From JAMCZZ01 sp964363695 (lineage in GTDB: Bacteria; Patescibacteriota; UBA1384; XYA2-FULL-43-10; 1-14-0-10-43-13), in the NCBI GenBank assembly GCA_964363695.1, contig CAYIJI010000001.1, forward strand, positions 1 to 33,942: a DNA stretch of 33,942 bases, in the 5' to 3' direction. The notes below the pieces were generated by a model that searched no databases, was not told where the DNA came from, and worked only from the letters and a program-made list of their open reading frames with translations. This document shows positions 12,751 to 20,789 of the stretch, piece by piece. A program made the position numbers and the translations under genes. Every line of letters starts with the position of its first letter. Within the stretch, counting starts at the first letter, position 1.

Positions 12751-13548
12751 CTATTTTGCAGTAACGGTTCCGTCTTCCTGATTGATTTCATACTGGAATC
12801 CAAAAGGATCTGGCGGGATAGCTTTTAAGATTCGGGCGGATACAAGATCGTTTAGATCGGAAGGATACTTTTTGTTTACCCCATAGTATTGTTTTGAGGC
12901 TTCTTCCAACAAATCCATTATTTCGAGATGGACTAGATAATTTTTCGCTCTTTCTTTCACTATCTCGTCGTTAGTCGTTTCATAAATTCCACTCCAGATT
13001 TGTTTGGTTTGCTCTCTTTTGTCTTTTTTCGAACCATATCTGGCAGAGACTTTTTTAATCCCATCCGGAACGCCTGGCGTGTTGGCGGCGACATCAAAAT
13101 ATTTGGCGGCATTGACCGGATCATTTTTATTTATATGATATGTTACGGCGAGATAGTAGGGAATCTTCCAATCCGGTTTTGAATCGGCAATACCCTTCTT
13201 GGCCAATTCTATGCCTTGATCTGGGTAGCCGATGCTTGGCAAAATCAATGCTCCGAATGCGTAAGGGTAGGCAAATTTGGGGTCGAGATCAGATGTTAAG
13301 AACAAGTAGCTGGGAAGTTCTTTGTAGGTTTTACTCTCGCCTCCGCCAAAATATTGAATAGCGGAAAGCCAAGTAAAATCTGCCGCCGCATTATTTAGCC
13401 CGAGATCGGCGGCTTTAACTATTTCCGGTTTTAGGACGAGAGGTTCTTTGAATTGAGCCTTTTTTTTCTCAGTGTCATAAAAATACTGAACGGAAATAAT
13501 TCCGCCTAGGCATATTAAAAGTAGAATGGCAGTGAAATATTTTTTCAT
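12751..13548 (-). CDS. Membrane-anchored TPR-like protein linked to the ABC exporter
   Basis: 265 residues. An N-terminal signal/anchor segment (TAILLLICLGGIISVQYFY) is followed by an extracytoplasmic domain. The motif LGLNNAAADFTWLSAIQYFG, then PYAFGALILPSIGYPDQGIELAKKGI and PYYLAVTYHINKNDPVNAAKYFDVA, looks like helical TPR-type repeats. The last ~50 residues (KKYPSDLNDLVSARILKAIP, DPFGFQYEIN) resemble the C-terminal part of pseudopilin-like proteins, where DPxG precedes a terminal strand. It is last in a minus-strand series ATPase, four-helix protein, permease, this gene, so it may be the periplasmic or surface partner of the transporter. The function is otherwise unknown. Confidence 0.75.
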   Translation of the reverse strand: MKKYFTAILLLICLGGIISVQYFYDTEKKKAQFKEPLVLKPEIVKAADLGLNNAAADFTWLSAIQYFGGGESKTYKELPSYLFLTSDLDPKFAYPYAFGALILPSIGYPDQGIELAKKGIADSKPDWKIPYYLAVTYHINKNDPVNAAKYFDVAANTPGVPDGIKKVSARYGSKKDKREQTKQIWSGIYETTNDEIVKERAKNYLVHLEIMDLLEEASKQYYGVNKKYPSDLNDLVSARILKAIPPDPFGFQYEINQEDGTVTAK

Positions 13549-13570
13549 CTTATTGATTGTGCTATTCTAG

Positions 13571-13631
13571 TTATTCTTCGAGTATGGCGAGAAGTTTGAA
13601 TCATATAGTTCTCACTTTGTTCGAACAATAA
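13571..13631 (-). repeat. Hairpin repeat, copy B
   Basis: TTATTCTTCGA to TCGAACAATAA with inner GAGAAG/GTTCTC; a diverged copy of the 11892-11955 element in the spacer upstream of the TPR-like gene. Confidence 0.7.
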
Positions 13632-13646
13632 AGAGATCTTGTTTTT

Positions 13647-14408
13647 TTATAAATCTTGTTTCTTTAAGGCTTGGATTGCCAAAGAAAGCAGGATTGTTGT
13701 GAAAAGGACAGAATAAATAATAGGGTAAATTATTTGGGCTGAATTGGGCAGAGAACCATAAACAACGCTATTTCTTAAATTAAACTTTTCGAGATTAGGG
13801 AACACATAGTACACGATCAGAAGCAAATATTTTACAAAAGGACTAGCTTTTTCAATAAACCCTTTAATTAATCCAATTGAATGGCCGATGTAAAGAACGA
13901 TGATAGTATAAATTGTTCCAGCCAGAGGAGTTGTGATTGTGGAGAATACAATAGTGAGGGAGATGAAAATCGAGAGCTCAAAAATTAAAAGTAGAATGGC
14001 AAATAGAGAAGCATAGTCAAATCCGCCGCCTTTGATAAGAACAATGGCTATATAAATGGCTGTCATAAAAAGAATATTTAATATGACACTAAACCAGAGA
14101 CCGAAGAATTTGCCTAAAATGAACTGGAACTCGGAGACTGGCTTGGAAAAAATAACATAGAGAGTTCTTTTCTCCAGCTCCTTGTAAATGAGTGAGGTCC
14201 CAAGAAAAATAGCGATTATTAAACTAAAAATATAAATGCCGGCTAATCCAAAATCTTTAATAACTTTCACATCTTCTCCAAGAGAGATTGAGCCAAACAT
14301 TGTTGTGGAAATTAGGAAAAGAAGGGCAAAGCAGAGGATGCCATAGAGAATTTTGTCTCGAATGGTTTCTTTGAAAGTATTTTTTGCGATTGTTAAAATT
14401 ATATTCAT
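13647..14408 (-). CDS. ABC-2 type transporter permease
   Basis: 253 residues with about six hydrophobic segments, starting MNIILTIAKNTFKETIRDKILYGILC, the typical N-terminus of ABC-2 permeases such as NatB/NosY-like proteins. The first long loop contains YKELEKRTLYVIFSKPVSE, the amphipathic coupling element that contacts the ATPase. It forms the membrane part of an exporter with the ATPase at 14839-15525, from which it is separated by an inserted four-helix-bundle gene. The substrate is unknown. Confidence 0.88.
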   Translation of the reverse strand: MNIILTIAKNTFKETIRDKILYGILCFALLFLISTTMFGSISLGEDVKVIKDFGLAGIYIFSLIIAIFLGTSLIYKELEKRTLYVIFSKPVSEFQFILGKFFGLWFSVILNILFMTAIYIAIVLIKGGGFDYASLFAILLLIFELSIFISLTIVFSTITTPLAGTIYTIIVLYIGHSIGLIKGFIEKASPFVKYLLLIVYYVFPNLEKFNLRNSVVYGSLPNSAQIIYPIIYSVLFTTILLSLAIQALKKQDL

Positions 14409-14417
14409 AATTTTTAG

Positions 14418-14458
14418 CCTTTAAGCATATAAGCATTTAAGCAAGCAAGCCCTTTTAA
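14418..14458 (-). repeat. TAAGC-type octamer repeats beside the four-helix gene
   Basis: AAGCATATAAGCATTTAAGCAAGCAAGC on one side; matching TAAATGCTTACCAGCTTACTTGC at 14822-14854 on the other side. They bracket the 14460-14819 gene. Confidence 0.6.
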
Positions 14459-14459
14459 G

Positions 14460-14819
14460 TTAGTATCTTTGTGATTTTTTCCAGCTGTTTAATAATTTGC
14501 CGACTTCTTCCATTTTAGCTGAAACCTCGTTAAACAATTCTTCTTCGATGTATTTTAAGTCTTTCGATAGTAAAATTTGATATTTAAGTTCTTCAAGCGA
14601 ACCTTCTGCAATTATGTAAAATCTTTTGCTGTCATTTAATGATTTTCGAGCAAATCCTTCAGCAATATTGGATGGAACGGAAACAGCGCATCTTCTAAGT
14701 TGGCTGACTAAATTAAATGTTTCCGATTTTGGTAGATCATTTGTAATTTTGTAAATTACTAAAGCAATTTCATGGGCTTTCTGCCAAGCAATTATTTCTT
14801 TGAATGATTTAATACTCAT
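14460..14819 (-). CDS. Four-helix-bundle protein (23S rRNA intervening-sequence/Avd-like family)
   Basis: 119 residues. The family signature is clear: LRRCAVSVPSNIAEGFARKS in the middle, RFYIIAEGSLEELKYQI after it, and an N-terminal FKEIIAWQKAHEIALVIYKI. The fold is a basic four-helix bundle that makes pentamers. Relatives are encoded in 23S rRNA intervening sequences, and the DGR accessory protein Avd, which binds RT and template RNA, belongs to the same structural group. Here it interrupts an ABC exporter cassette and is flanked by octamer repeats. It is the only such gene in the window, ~7 kb from the DGR RT, so a role as a trans-acting Avd is possible but unproven. No rRNA gene is nearby. 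Confidence 0.88.
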   Translation of the reverse strand: MSIKSFKEIIAWQKAHEIALVIYKITNDLPKSETFNLVSQLRRCAVSVPSNIAEGFARKSLNDSKRFYIIAEGSLEELKYQILLSKDLKYIEEELFNEVSAKMEEVGKLLNSWKKSQRY

Positions 14820-14838
14820 AGCTTAAATGCTTACCAGC

Positions 14839-15525
14839 TTACTTGCTTATTAGCTTATCCACGAAAGCGTCTTCCAGTGTTTTGTTTTTACAGAATCCCT
14901 TTACATTTCCAGAATAAACTAGCGTGCCCTTATCTATTATTCCAATTTGATCACAAATTTCTTCAACGTCTGAGAGAATGTGAGAATTAAAGAAAATTGT
15001 TTTGCCTCTTTTTTTGAGTTTTAAGAGTATTTCTTTAAATTCTCTTCTGCCGATCGGGTCCAGGCCATCGAGCGGTTCGTCCAGAAAAAGATAATCGGGA
15101 TCGTTTATGATGGCTTGCGCCAAACCCAATCTTTGCTTCATGCCTTTAGAGAATTTTTCCACCTTTTCATTTGCTGCTTTTTCTAGCCCGACTAATTTGA
15201 GTATTTTTTTGGAATCACCATCAGTTATAGGAAACAGATTTTTCATAAAGTTTAAAAATTCTAGAGCGGTCAAGTGATCGTAGAAATAAGGATCTTCTGG
15301 CATGAACCCAATGATTTCGCGCTTTTCCCGGATTGGTTGCTCATCTATCTCGATTGTTCCTTCTTTGGGTTTTGATAAGCCAACTATCATTTTTATAGTG
15401 GTCGTTTTGCCGGCGCCATTCGGTCCCAAGAATCCAAAAATGGAGCCCTTTTTAATTTCAAGGCTTAAATCATCGACTATTTTAATCTTGCCATATGACT
15501 TTGAGAGGTTGGTGATTTTGATCAT
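14839..15525 (-). CDS. ABC transporter ATP-binding protein
   Basis: 228 residues from Met at 15525 (MIKITNLSKSYGK); a longer frame from 15537 lies in repeat sequence. Walker A is GPNGAGKTTT, the Q-loop lies at FMPEDPYFYD, the signature is FSKGMKQR (the usual variant in ABC-2 exporters instead of LSGGQ), Walker B is YLFLDEP, the D-loop GLDP, and the switch His sits in NSHILSD. It powers the permease at 13647-14408. The C-terminus is short and lacks the regulatory tail of drug exporters. Confidence 0.92.
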   Translation of the reverse strand: MIKITNLSKSYGKIKIVDDLSLEIKKGSIFGFLGPNGAGKTTTIKMIVGLSKPKEGTIEIDEQPIREKREIIGFMPEDPYFYDHLTALEFLNFMKNLFPITDGDSKKILKLVGLEKAANEKVEKFSKGMKQRLGLAQAIINDPDYLFLDEPLDGLDPIGRREFKEILLKLKKRGKTIFFNSHILSDVEEICDQIGIIDKGTLVYSGNVKGFCKNKTLEDAFVDKLISK

Positions 15526-15530
15526 AATAT

Positions 15531-15595
15531 TAAGCAAGTAAGCTGATAAGCGTGTAAGCTAATAAGCAGGTAAGCTAATAAGCAAGTAAGCATTT
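15531..15595 (+). repeat. Octamer array (NNNTAAGC)
   Basis: About eight tandem 8-mers ending TAAGC: AAGTAAGC, TGATAAGC, GTGTAAGC, TAATAAGC, AGGTAAGC, TAATAAGC, AAGTAAGC. Related arrays lie at 14418-14458, 14822-14854, 22330-22366 and inside comM (31580-31622). Confidence 0.8.
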
Positions 15596-15603
15596 ATTTT
15601 TTT

Positions 15604-15632
15604 GTCATTTCGACTTCGCTCGGGATGACAAC
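15604..15632 (+). repeat. GTCATTTCGA..GGGATGACAAC palindrome
   Basis: GTCATTTCGACTTCGCTCGG then GATGACAAC: the short form of the element inserted in miaA at 16120-16205. Confidence 0.6.
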
Positions 15633-15708
15633 ATCTAAAATCATTCTAAGGCTAAATTATTTTTAGTGCAATATTGTCGAGAGAGGGATTTTGTGGTATA
15701 AAAAATTA

Positions 15709-16785
15709 ATGAATTTTGAATCAGAAAGAAAGCTAATTGCAATTGTCGGGCCGACGGCATCGGGGAAGACGGCTGTTGGGGTGAAGCTCGCCAAGGAATT
15801 TAACGGCGAGATTGTTTCTGCGGATTCCCGCCAAGTTTTTCGTGGGCTGGATATCGGAACAGGAAAAGATCTGGCTGAGTATGGTGGCATCAAATATCAC
15901 ATGATCGATATTTGTGACCCAGAAGAAGATTTTAATTTATTTAAATATTTGGAATTAGCGAGAGCAGCGATCGAAGACATTTTTTTACGAGGCAAAGTGC
16001 CGATTGTTGTCGGCGGAACGGGATTGTATGTTCAAGGATTGATTGAAGGATTTGAACTTGAGAAATCTGAAACTCCAAATCCTAAACCCGAAACAAATTC
16101 TAAGATTTCAAACCAAGTTGTCATTTCGACTCCTCAACTTTGTTTGAGGGTGGAGAAATCTTCTAATAAAAGATCCCTCGACTTCGCTCGTGATGACAAG
16201 GAGGAAGGTTTGGATGACAAGCATGAGAGAGATGAGCTTGAAAAATATCCAATTGAACAATTGCAAAATATTCTACAAGAACTAGATATTGAGGCATATG
16301 AAAAATTGGCGGATAGGCAAAATCCTCATAGACTTATTCGAGCGATTGAAAGGGCTGAAAGCGGTGATATTGTAGAAAAGAAAAAACCAGATTTTGAGGT
16401 ACTTCAAATCGGTTTGGAATGGCCAAGGGAAGAATTAAATAAAAGAATTGATGAGAGGGTTGATGACAGATTCGAACAGGGGATGCTGGAAGAAGTCATT
16501 GGCTTATTGAGAGCTGGAGCTAATCCGGATTGGTTATTGAGGCTTGGACTAGAATATCGAATTATAACAGACTTCTTAATTTCTAATGACAAATTTCTAA
16601 TTCCAAAATCTCAATTACAAAATATCAAAAACAGTAAAGAATTTGCTGAAATGAAAGAGCTTCTAAAATTACGGATCCATCAATATGCCAAGAGGCAGAT
16701 GACTTGGTTTAAAAGATTTCCGGAAATTGTCTGGGAGAGTGACTATGAAAAAATCAATCAATTGGTTAAAAATTATCTGAACTAA
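15709..16785 (+). CDS. miaA: tRNA dimethylallyltransferase MiaA with repeat insertion
   Basis: Transfers a dimethylallyl group to N6 of A37 in tRNAs reading U-starting codons. Motifs: P-loop VGPTASGKTA; SADSRQVFRGLDIGTGK; YHMIDICDPEEDFN; VGGTGLYVQGLIEGF; NPHRLIRAIER; RLGLEYR; and HQYAKRQMTWFKRF. I start it at ATG 15709 (358 residues). An in-frame TTG at 15691 is possible, but TGGTATAAA at 15692-15700 looks like an extended -10 that would give a nearly leaderless ATG. A stretch of ~50 residues (STPQLCLRVEKSS to LDFARDDKEEG) interrupts the swinging-domain region and is a repeat insertion. It lies divergent from the ABC cassette and upstream of glmS. Confidence 0.92.
   Translation: MNFESERKLIAIVGPTASGKTAVGVKLAKEFNGEIVSADSRQVFRGLDIGTGKDLAEYGGIKYHMIDICDPEEDFNLFKYLELARAAIEDIFLRGKVPIVVGGTGLYVQGLIEGFELEKSETPNPKPETNSKISNQVVISTPQLCLRVEKSSNKRSLDFARDDKEEGLDDKHERDELEKYPIEQLQNILQELDIEAYEKLADRQNPHRLIRAIERAESGDIVEKKKPDFEVLQIGLEWPREELNKRIDERVDDRFEQGMLEEVIGLLRAGANPDWLLRLGLEYRIITDFLISNDKFLIPKSQLQNIKNSKEFAEMKELLKLRIHQYAKRQMTWFKRFPEIVWESDYEKINQLVKNYLN
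16118..16207 (+). repeat. Palindromic repeat inside miaA
   Basis: GTTGTCATTTCGACTCC... to GACTTCGCTCGTGATGACAA, in frame, coding VVISTPQLCLRVE and LDFARDD. The ends match the spacer element at 15604-15632. Confidence 0.75.
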
Positions 16786-16889
16786 AAGATACAAGCGTGA
16801 TCAATAAATCAGTCTTAAATTCATCTCTTTTGAGTGTCTTTTATTTCGATCGCTTTGGTAGTATTATAGAAAACATGATAAATTGTTAT

Positions 16890-16967
16890 CTCAGATTCAA
16901 TCTGGGATCCAGAAAACTGTTGTATAGATTCCGGATCTCAAGCTTACAGTCCGGAATGACAAAGTAA
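16890..16967 (+). repeat. Palindromic repeat upstream of glmS
   Basis: Contains CTCAGATTCAATCTGGGATCC and, at the far end, GGATCTCAAGC then CAGTCCGGAATGACA: a diverged member of the GTCAT/GGATCC family. The remaining spacer (16786-16889) shows no gene. Confidence 0.55.
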
Positions 16968-16981
16968 TTTAGGGAGGACTT

Positions 16982-18757
16982 ATGTGCGGAATAGTAGGAT
17001 ATTTAGGTAATAAAAACGGTGTTACGGTTGTAGTTGATGGACTAAAAAAACTTGAGTACAGAGGATATGATTCTTGGGGGATCGCAGTAAAAGATAGTTC
17101 AGGAATTAAAACATACAAAAAAGTCGGCAAAATTGGCGCTTTGGATCCCAAGAAAGACTTAAATGGCTTTGCCGGCAATATTTGTATTGGCCATACCCGA
17201 TGGGCGACTCATGGCGGCGTGACGGAAAAAAATTCTCACCCTCATCTTTCTGCAAGCGGCAGGTTTGCAGTAGCTCACAATGGAATAGTTGAGAATTATC
17301 AAGAACTTCGAAAGTCTCTTGAGGAAAAAGGAATTAAATTTAAATCGGAAACCGATACAGAAGTGATTCCGCATCTCATTGAACAGGAATCACTTAAAGG
17401 CAAAAGCTTTTTGAAATCCGTTTTATCGGCGCTCAAAAAACTTGAAGGAAGCTTTGCAGTAGGCATTCTAGACTCGGAATCAAATTGCCTTATTGGCGCA
17501 AGAAAAGGAAGCCCATTAGTTCTTGGCATTGGCAAGGGAGAATATTTTTTGGCTTCAGACGTGCCTGCATTTTTGAACTTTACAAACAAGGTAATATTTT
17601 TAGATGAAAATCAACTCGTTGAGATTAAAGATGGCTCATATAAAGTAATAAATATTGCTAATGGTGAAGAAATCAAAGCTAAAATTAACCGGATCGAGTG
17701 GTCTTTTGAAGAGGCGGAAAAGGGCGGTTACCCTCATTTTATGATTAAAGAAATGATGGAGCAGCCAAATGTAATTAAAAAAACGATTGGCACCGACATC
17801 AAAGAGCTAGAAAAAGCAGCCAAATTAATTAAGAAAGCCAAGAATATTTACATTGTGGCTTGTGGAACGGCATTGCATGCTAGTATGTATGGAAGTTATG
17901 TGTTAGCTCATAATAACGAATTAAATGCTCGTCCGATTTCGGCTGGAGAATTTCCATATTTCTCTCATCTTATTAACAAGAATGATCTTATTATTGCCGT
18001 ATCTCAAAGCGGTGAAACTGCCGATGTTTTAGAGTCGGTTAAAAGCGCCAAGGAAAAAGGCGCAAAAGTTCTTGCTCTTGTGAATGTAATGGGTTCTTCT
18101 TTGATGCGAATCGCCGACCAAGCGATTCTGACTAAAGCTGGTCCTGAGATCTGCGTTCTCTCGACAAAAGCCTATGTTTCTCAAATGGCAATGTTTGTGA
18201 TGCTTTCCTCTGTCTTGTCAGACAATATTGAGCAAGGGAAGAAGGTATTAAATATCGCTAAAAATGACATCGAACACATAACTTCGGATACGAGCAAGAG
18301 AAAAATCAAAAAGTTGGCAGAGAAGTTGGCTAAAGTTGAGAATATTTACGCAATCGGACGCGGATTTAACTACGCGACTGCGCTTGAGGCCTGTTTGAAG
18401 ATAAAAGAAGTTTCATATATTCATGCCGAAGGGTTTGCCGGCGGGGACTTAAAGCATGGGCCAATTGCATTAGTTGAAAGCAAAACTCCAGTTTTGGTTT
18501 TTGCCGGCAACGATGGTTCTGAAAAAGAGATTATCTCCAACGCAATGGAAGTGAAGTCCAGAGGAGCAGATGTGATTGGGATTTCTTTTGAAGAAAATTC
18601 CGCTTTTGCCACTTTCTTGCCAGTCGAAAAAAATGGGATATATACCCCCATTTCTTCCATAGTCTACTCTCAACTTTTGGCCTACTATATAGCTTTAGAG
18701 AAGAATTTAGATCCTGATAAACCAAGAAATTTGGCAAAGTCAGTTACTGTGAAGTAA
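16982..18757 (+). CDS. glmS: Glutamine-fructose-6-phosphate aminotransferase (isomerizing)
   Basis: Makes glucosamine-6-phosphate from fructose-6-phosphate and glutamine, the first step to UDP-GlcNAc for peptidoglycan. The N-terminal glutaminase domain starts MCGIVGYLG with the nucleophile Cys2, then YRGYDSWGIAV, GHTRWATHG and AHNGIVENY. Two SIS sugar-isomerase domains follow (IVACGTALHASM; VSQSGETADVLESV; GRGFNYATALEACLKIKEVSYIHAEGFAGGDLKHGPIALV), ending DKPRNLAKSVTVK. 591 residues is close to the usual ~600, and no repeat insertion is seen. AGGGAGG precedes the ATG; no glmS ribozyme was recognised in the 196-bp leader. Confidence 0.96.
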   Translation: MCGIVGYLGNKNGVTVVVDGLKKLEYRGYDSWGIAVKDSSGIKTYKKVGKIGALDPKKDLNGFAGNICIGHTRWATHGGVTEKNSHPHLSASGRFAVAHNGIVENYQELRKSLEEKGIKFKSETDTEVIPHLIEQESLKGKSFLKSVLSALKKLEGSFAVGILDSESNCLIGARKGSPLVLGIGKGEYFLASDVPAFLNFTNKVIFLDENQLVEIKDGSYKVINIANGEEIKAKINRIEWSFEEAEKGGYPHFMIKEMMEQPNVIKKTIGTDIKELEKAAKLIKKAKNIYIVACGTALHASMYGSYVLAHNNELNARPISAGEFPYFSHLINKNDLIIAVSQSGETADVLESVKSAKEKGAKVLALVNVMGSSLMRIADQAILTKAGPEICVLSTKAYVSQMAMFVMLSSVLSDNIEQGKKVLNIAKNDIEHITSDTSKRKIKKLAEKLAKVENIYAIGRGFNYATALEACLKIKEVSYIHAEGFAGGDLKHGPIALVESKTPVLVFAGNDGSEKEIISNAMEVKSRGADVIGISFEENSAFATFLPVEKNGIYTPISSIVYSQLLAYYIALEKNLDPDKPRNLAKSVTVK

Positions 18758-18826
18758 AAGTAGTAAGTTGTAAATAAATAAGTTGTAAGTTGTTAAATTA
18801 GCGAACTGACAACTGAGAACTGATAA
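18758..18826 (+). repeat. Heptamer-type repeat spacer between convergent glmS and atpC
   Basis: AAGTTGTAAATAAATAAGTTG units, then GAACTGACAACTGAGAACTG; the latter type recurs (inverted) at 26725-26760. Confidence 0.55.
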
Positions 18827-19243
18827 CTAGCTTCGATACTTCTTGCGTCGTTTTAAGATGGAGAGCTTTGCAATTTGTTTCTCAAGGTGAGCGACTGCGT
18901 CTGCGTACTCAACATCGCTCTTAGCGTTGGAGAGAAGGCTCTCTGCATGCTTTTTGGCTTCTTCGATTTTGAGGGCATCTAGGGAATCGACGTCTTCTGC
19001 TGTATCGGCCAGAATTTTGACCGTATTATTTGCTATCTCCACAATGCCGCCCTCAGTCGCCAAAACGTGCTCTTTCCCATCAATCTTTAAGAGTATTTCT
19101 CCCGGAGCCAAAAGGGAAATTACTGGCATGTGATTGGGCAGAATGGTAATTTGACCGTCTGGAGTAGGGAGAGTTGCTTCTACGGCATCAGCTTCGTATT
19201 TGACGCCATCTGGGGCAATCAGTTTTAGGTTGAAAGTTTTCAT
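18827..19243 (-). CDS. atpC: ATP synthase epsilon subunit
   Basis: 138 residues from Met at 19243 (MKTFNLKLIAPDGVKYEADA); an upstream in-frame Met at 19282 lies in a hairpin repeat. It has the N-terminal beta-sandwich (VEATLPTPDGQITILPNHMPVISLLAPGEI), a GGIVEIANNTVKILAD segment, and a C-terminal pair of helices that can inhibit the F1 motor. It is last in the minus-strand ATP synthase cluster. Confidence 0.93.
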   Translation of the reverse strand: MKTFNLKLIAPDGVKYEADAVEATLPTPDGQITILPNHMPVISLLAPGEILLKIDGKEHVLATEGGIVEIANNTVKILADTAEDVDSLDALKIEEAKKHAESLLSNAKSDVEYADAVAHLEKQIAKLSILKRRKKYRS

Positions 19244-19252
19244 AATATTATC

Positions 19253-19327
19253 CAGAAATGGACAACGAACCATACGAACCACTAAGCGCTAAAAACTTTT
19301 CGCTGTTCGTTTTGTTGGTGGTCCATT
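19253..19327 (-). repeat. Long imperfect hairpin between atpD and atpC
   Basis: AATGGACAACGAACC and ACGAAC on one side pair with GTTCGTTTTGTTGG and GGTCCATT on the other (about 19 of 23 positions). A nested AGCG/CGCT lies at the tip. It could act as an RNA processing or attenuating structure between the two subunits, or be a repeat element. Confidence 0.6.
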
Positions 19328-19329
19328 TT

Positions 19330-20697
19330 TTATTTTGATTTAACCTGATCAATAGTGCCTTTCATATAGAAATCCTGCTCATTCTTATCGTCGTGTTTGC
19401 CTTCAATAATCTCTTTGAATCCTTTGATGGTCTCAGCAAGAGGAACATACTGGCCTTTGATTCCGGAAAATACTTCCGCAACATGGAAAGGCTGAGATAA
19501 GAATCTCTGGATTTTTCTTGCGCGTGTAACTGTTTGCTTGTCTGCATCAGAAAGCTCTTCCATACCGAGAATCGCAATAATATCTTGCAAGTCTTTATAT
19601 CTTTGAAGAAGTCTTTGGACCTCAAGAGCAATTGAATAATGCTCTTCTCCGACAACATTAGGATCAAGAATAGTTGAAGATGATCCAAGCGGATCTACTG
19701 CCGGATAAATACCAAGTTCTGAAAGGGATCGATCCAAAACGATGGTTGAGTCAAGGTGAGCAAATGTAGTGGCAGGAGCTGGATCGGTCAAGTCATCAGC
19801 AGGCACATAGACAGCCTGAACGGAAGTGATAGAGCCTTTTTTGGTTGAAGTAATTCGTTCTTGAAGTTCACCCATTTCGTTAGCCAAAGTTGGCTGATAG
19901 CCCACAGCGGAAGGCATTCTTCCTAAAAGAGTCGAAACTTCGGAGCCTGCCTGAGTGAAACGGAAGATATTATCAACAAAGAGGAGGGTGTCCTTGCCTT
20001 GATCTCGGAAATATTCGGCTTGAGCTAAACCGGAAAGAGCGACTCTCATTCTTGCTCCAGGAGGTTCGTTCATTTGCCCGAAAACTAAAGCCGTTTTTTC
20101 TAAAACGCCGGATTCTTTCATTTCATTATATAAATCATTTCCTTCGCGAGTTCGCTCTCCAACACCAGCGAAAACGGAGTAACCGCCGTGTTCTGTTGCA
20201 ATATTTCGAATCAACTCAGTGATAAGAACAGTCTTACCAACACCGGCACCGCCGAAAAGTCCGACCTTGCCGCCTTTGGTAATCGGGGCGATCAAGTCAA
20301 TAACCTTGATACCGGTTTCAAAAATTTCCGTTTTAGTTTCCTGATCGGTGAATTTTGGAGCGGGGCGGTGGATGGGGTAAAATTCCTTGGTTTTTGGAGC
20401 TTCCTTGCCGTCAACCGGTTCGCCGACGACGTTAAACATCCGTCCGAGCGATTCTTTGCCAACCGGAACAGAAATAGGATTTCCAGTATCTATTACCTCG
20501 ATTGATCTTTGTAAACCGTCGGTTGAAGTCATTGCAACCGCTCTAACCAACTCGTTGGATAGGTGCTGTTCTACTTCAAAAATAATTCGCTTATCGTCTA
20601 ATTTACATTCAATAGCGTTGTAAATCGCCGGCAGTTTTTCAGTAAATTTTGCGTCGATAACCGGTCCGATTATTTGCGTTATTATTCCCTTGTTCAT
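19330..20697 (-). CDS. atpD: ATP synthase beta subunit (catalytic)
   Basis: 455 residues. Catalytic subunit of F1, three per complex. Walker A is GGAGVGKTVLI, Walker B is TLLFVDNIFRF. Other signatures: GERTREGNDLY, MNEPPGARMRV, and ATTFAHLDSTIVLDRSLSELGIYPAVDPLGSSS. AGGAG lies just before ATG 20697. No repeat insertion is seen, unlike in the neighbouring atpG. Confidence 0.97.
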   Translation of the reverse strand: MNKGIITQIIGPVIDAKFTEKLPAIYNAIECKLDDKRIIFEVEQHLSNELVRAVAMTSTDGLQRSIEVIDTGNPISVPVGKESLGRMFNVVGEPVDGKEAPKTKEFYPIHRPAPKFTDQETKTEIFETGIKVIDLIAPITKGGKVGLFGGAGVGKTVLITELIRNIATEHGGYSVFAGVGERTREGNDLYNEMKESGVLEKTALVFGQMNEPPGARMRVALSGLAQAEYFRDQGKDTLLFVDNIFRFTQAGSEVSTLLGRMPSAVGYQPTLANEMGELQERITSTKKGSITSVQAVYVPADDLTDPAPATTFAHLDSTIVLDRSLSELGIYPAVDPLGSSSTILDPNVVGEEHYSIALEVQRLLQRYKDLQDIIAILGMEELSDADKQTVTRARKIQRFLSQPFHVAEVFSGIKGQYVPLAETIKGFKEIIEGKHDDKNEQDFYMKGTIDQVKSK

Positions 20698-20789
20698 GAT
20701 ATCTCCTATCAGTACTAATGGCTAATTTACTAATTAAACTAATTCCGTATTCGCTTTATTTGCGCAATTCGTGATTCGTCCTGGCGTTG

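Noticed and set aside
14460..14819. Calling the four-helix gene Avd outright
   Set aside because: Sequence alone places it in the broad IVP family; distance from the DGR and a position inside an ABC cassette leave the role open.
16786..16981. glmS ribozyme in the glmS leader
   Set aside because: None of its conserved core was recognised; the leader is mostly palindromic repeat.
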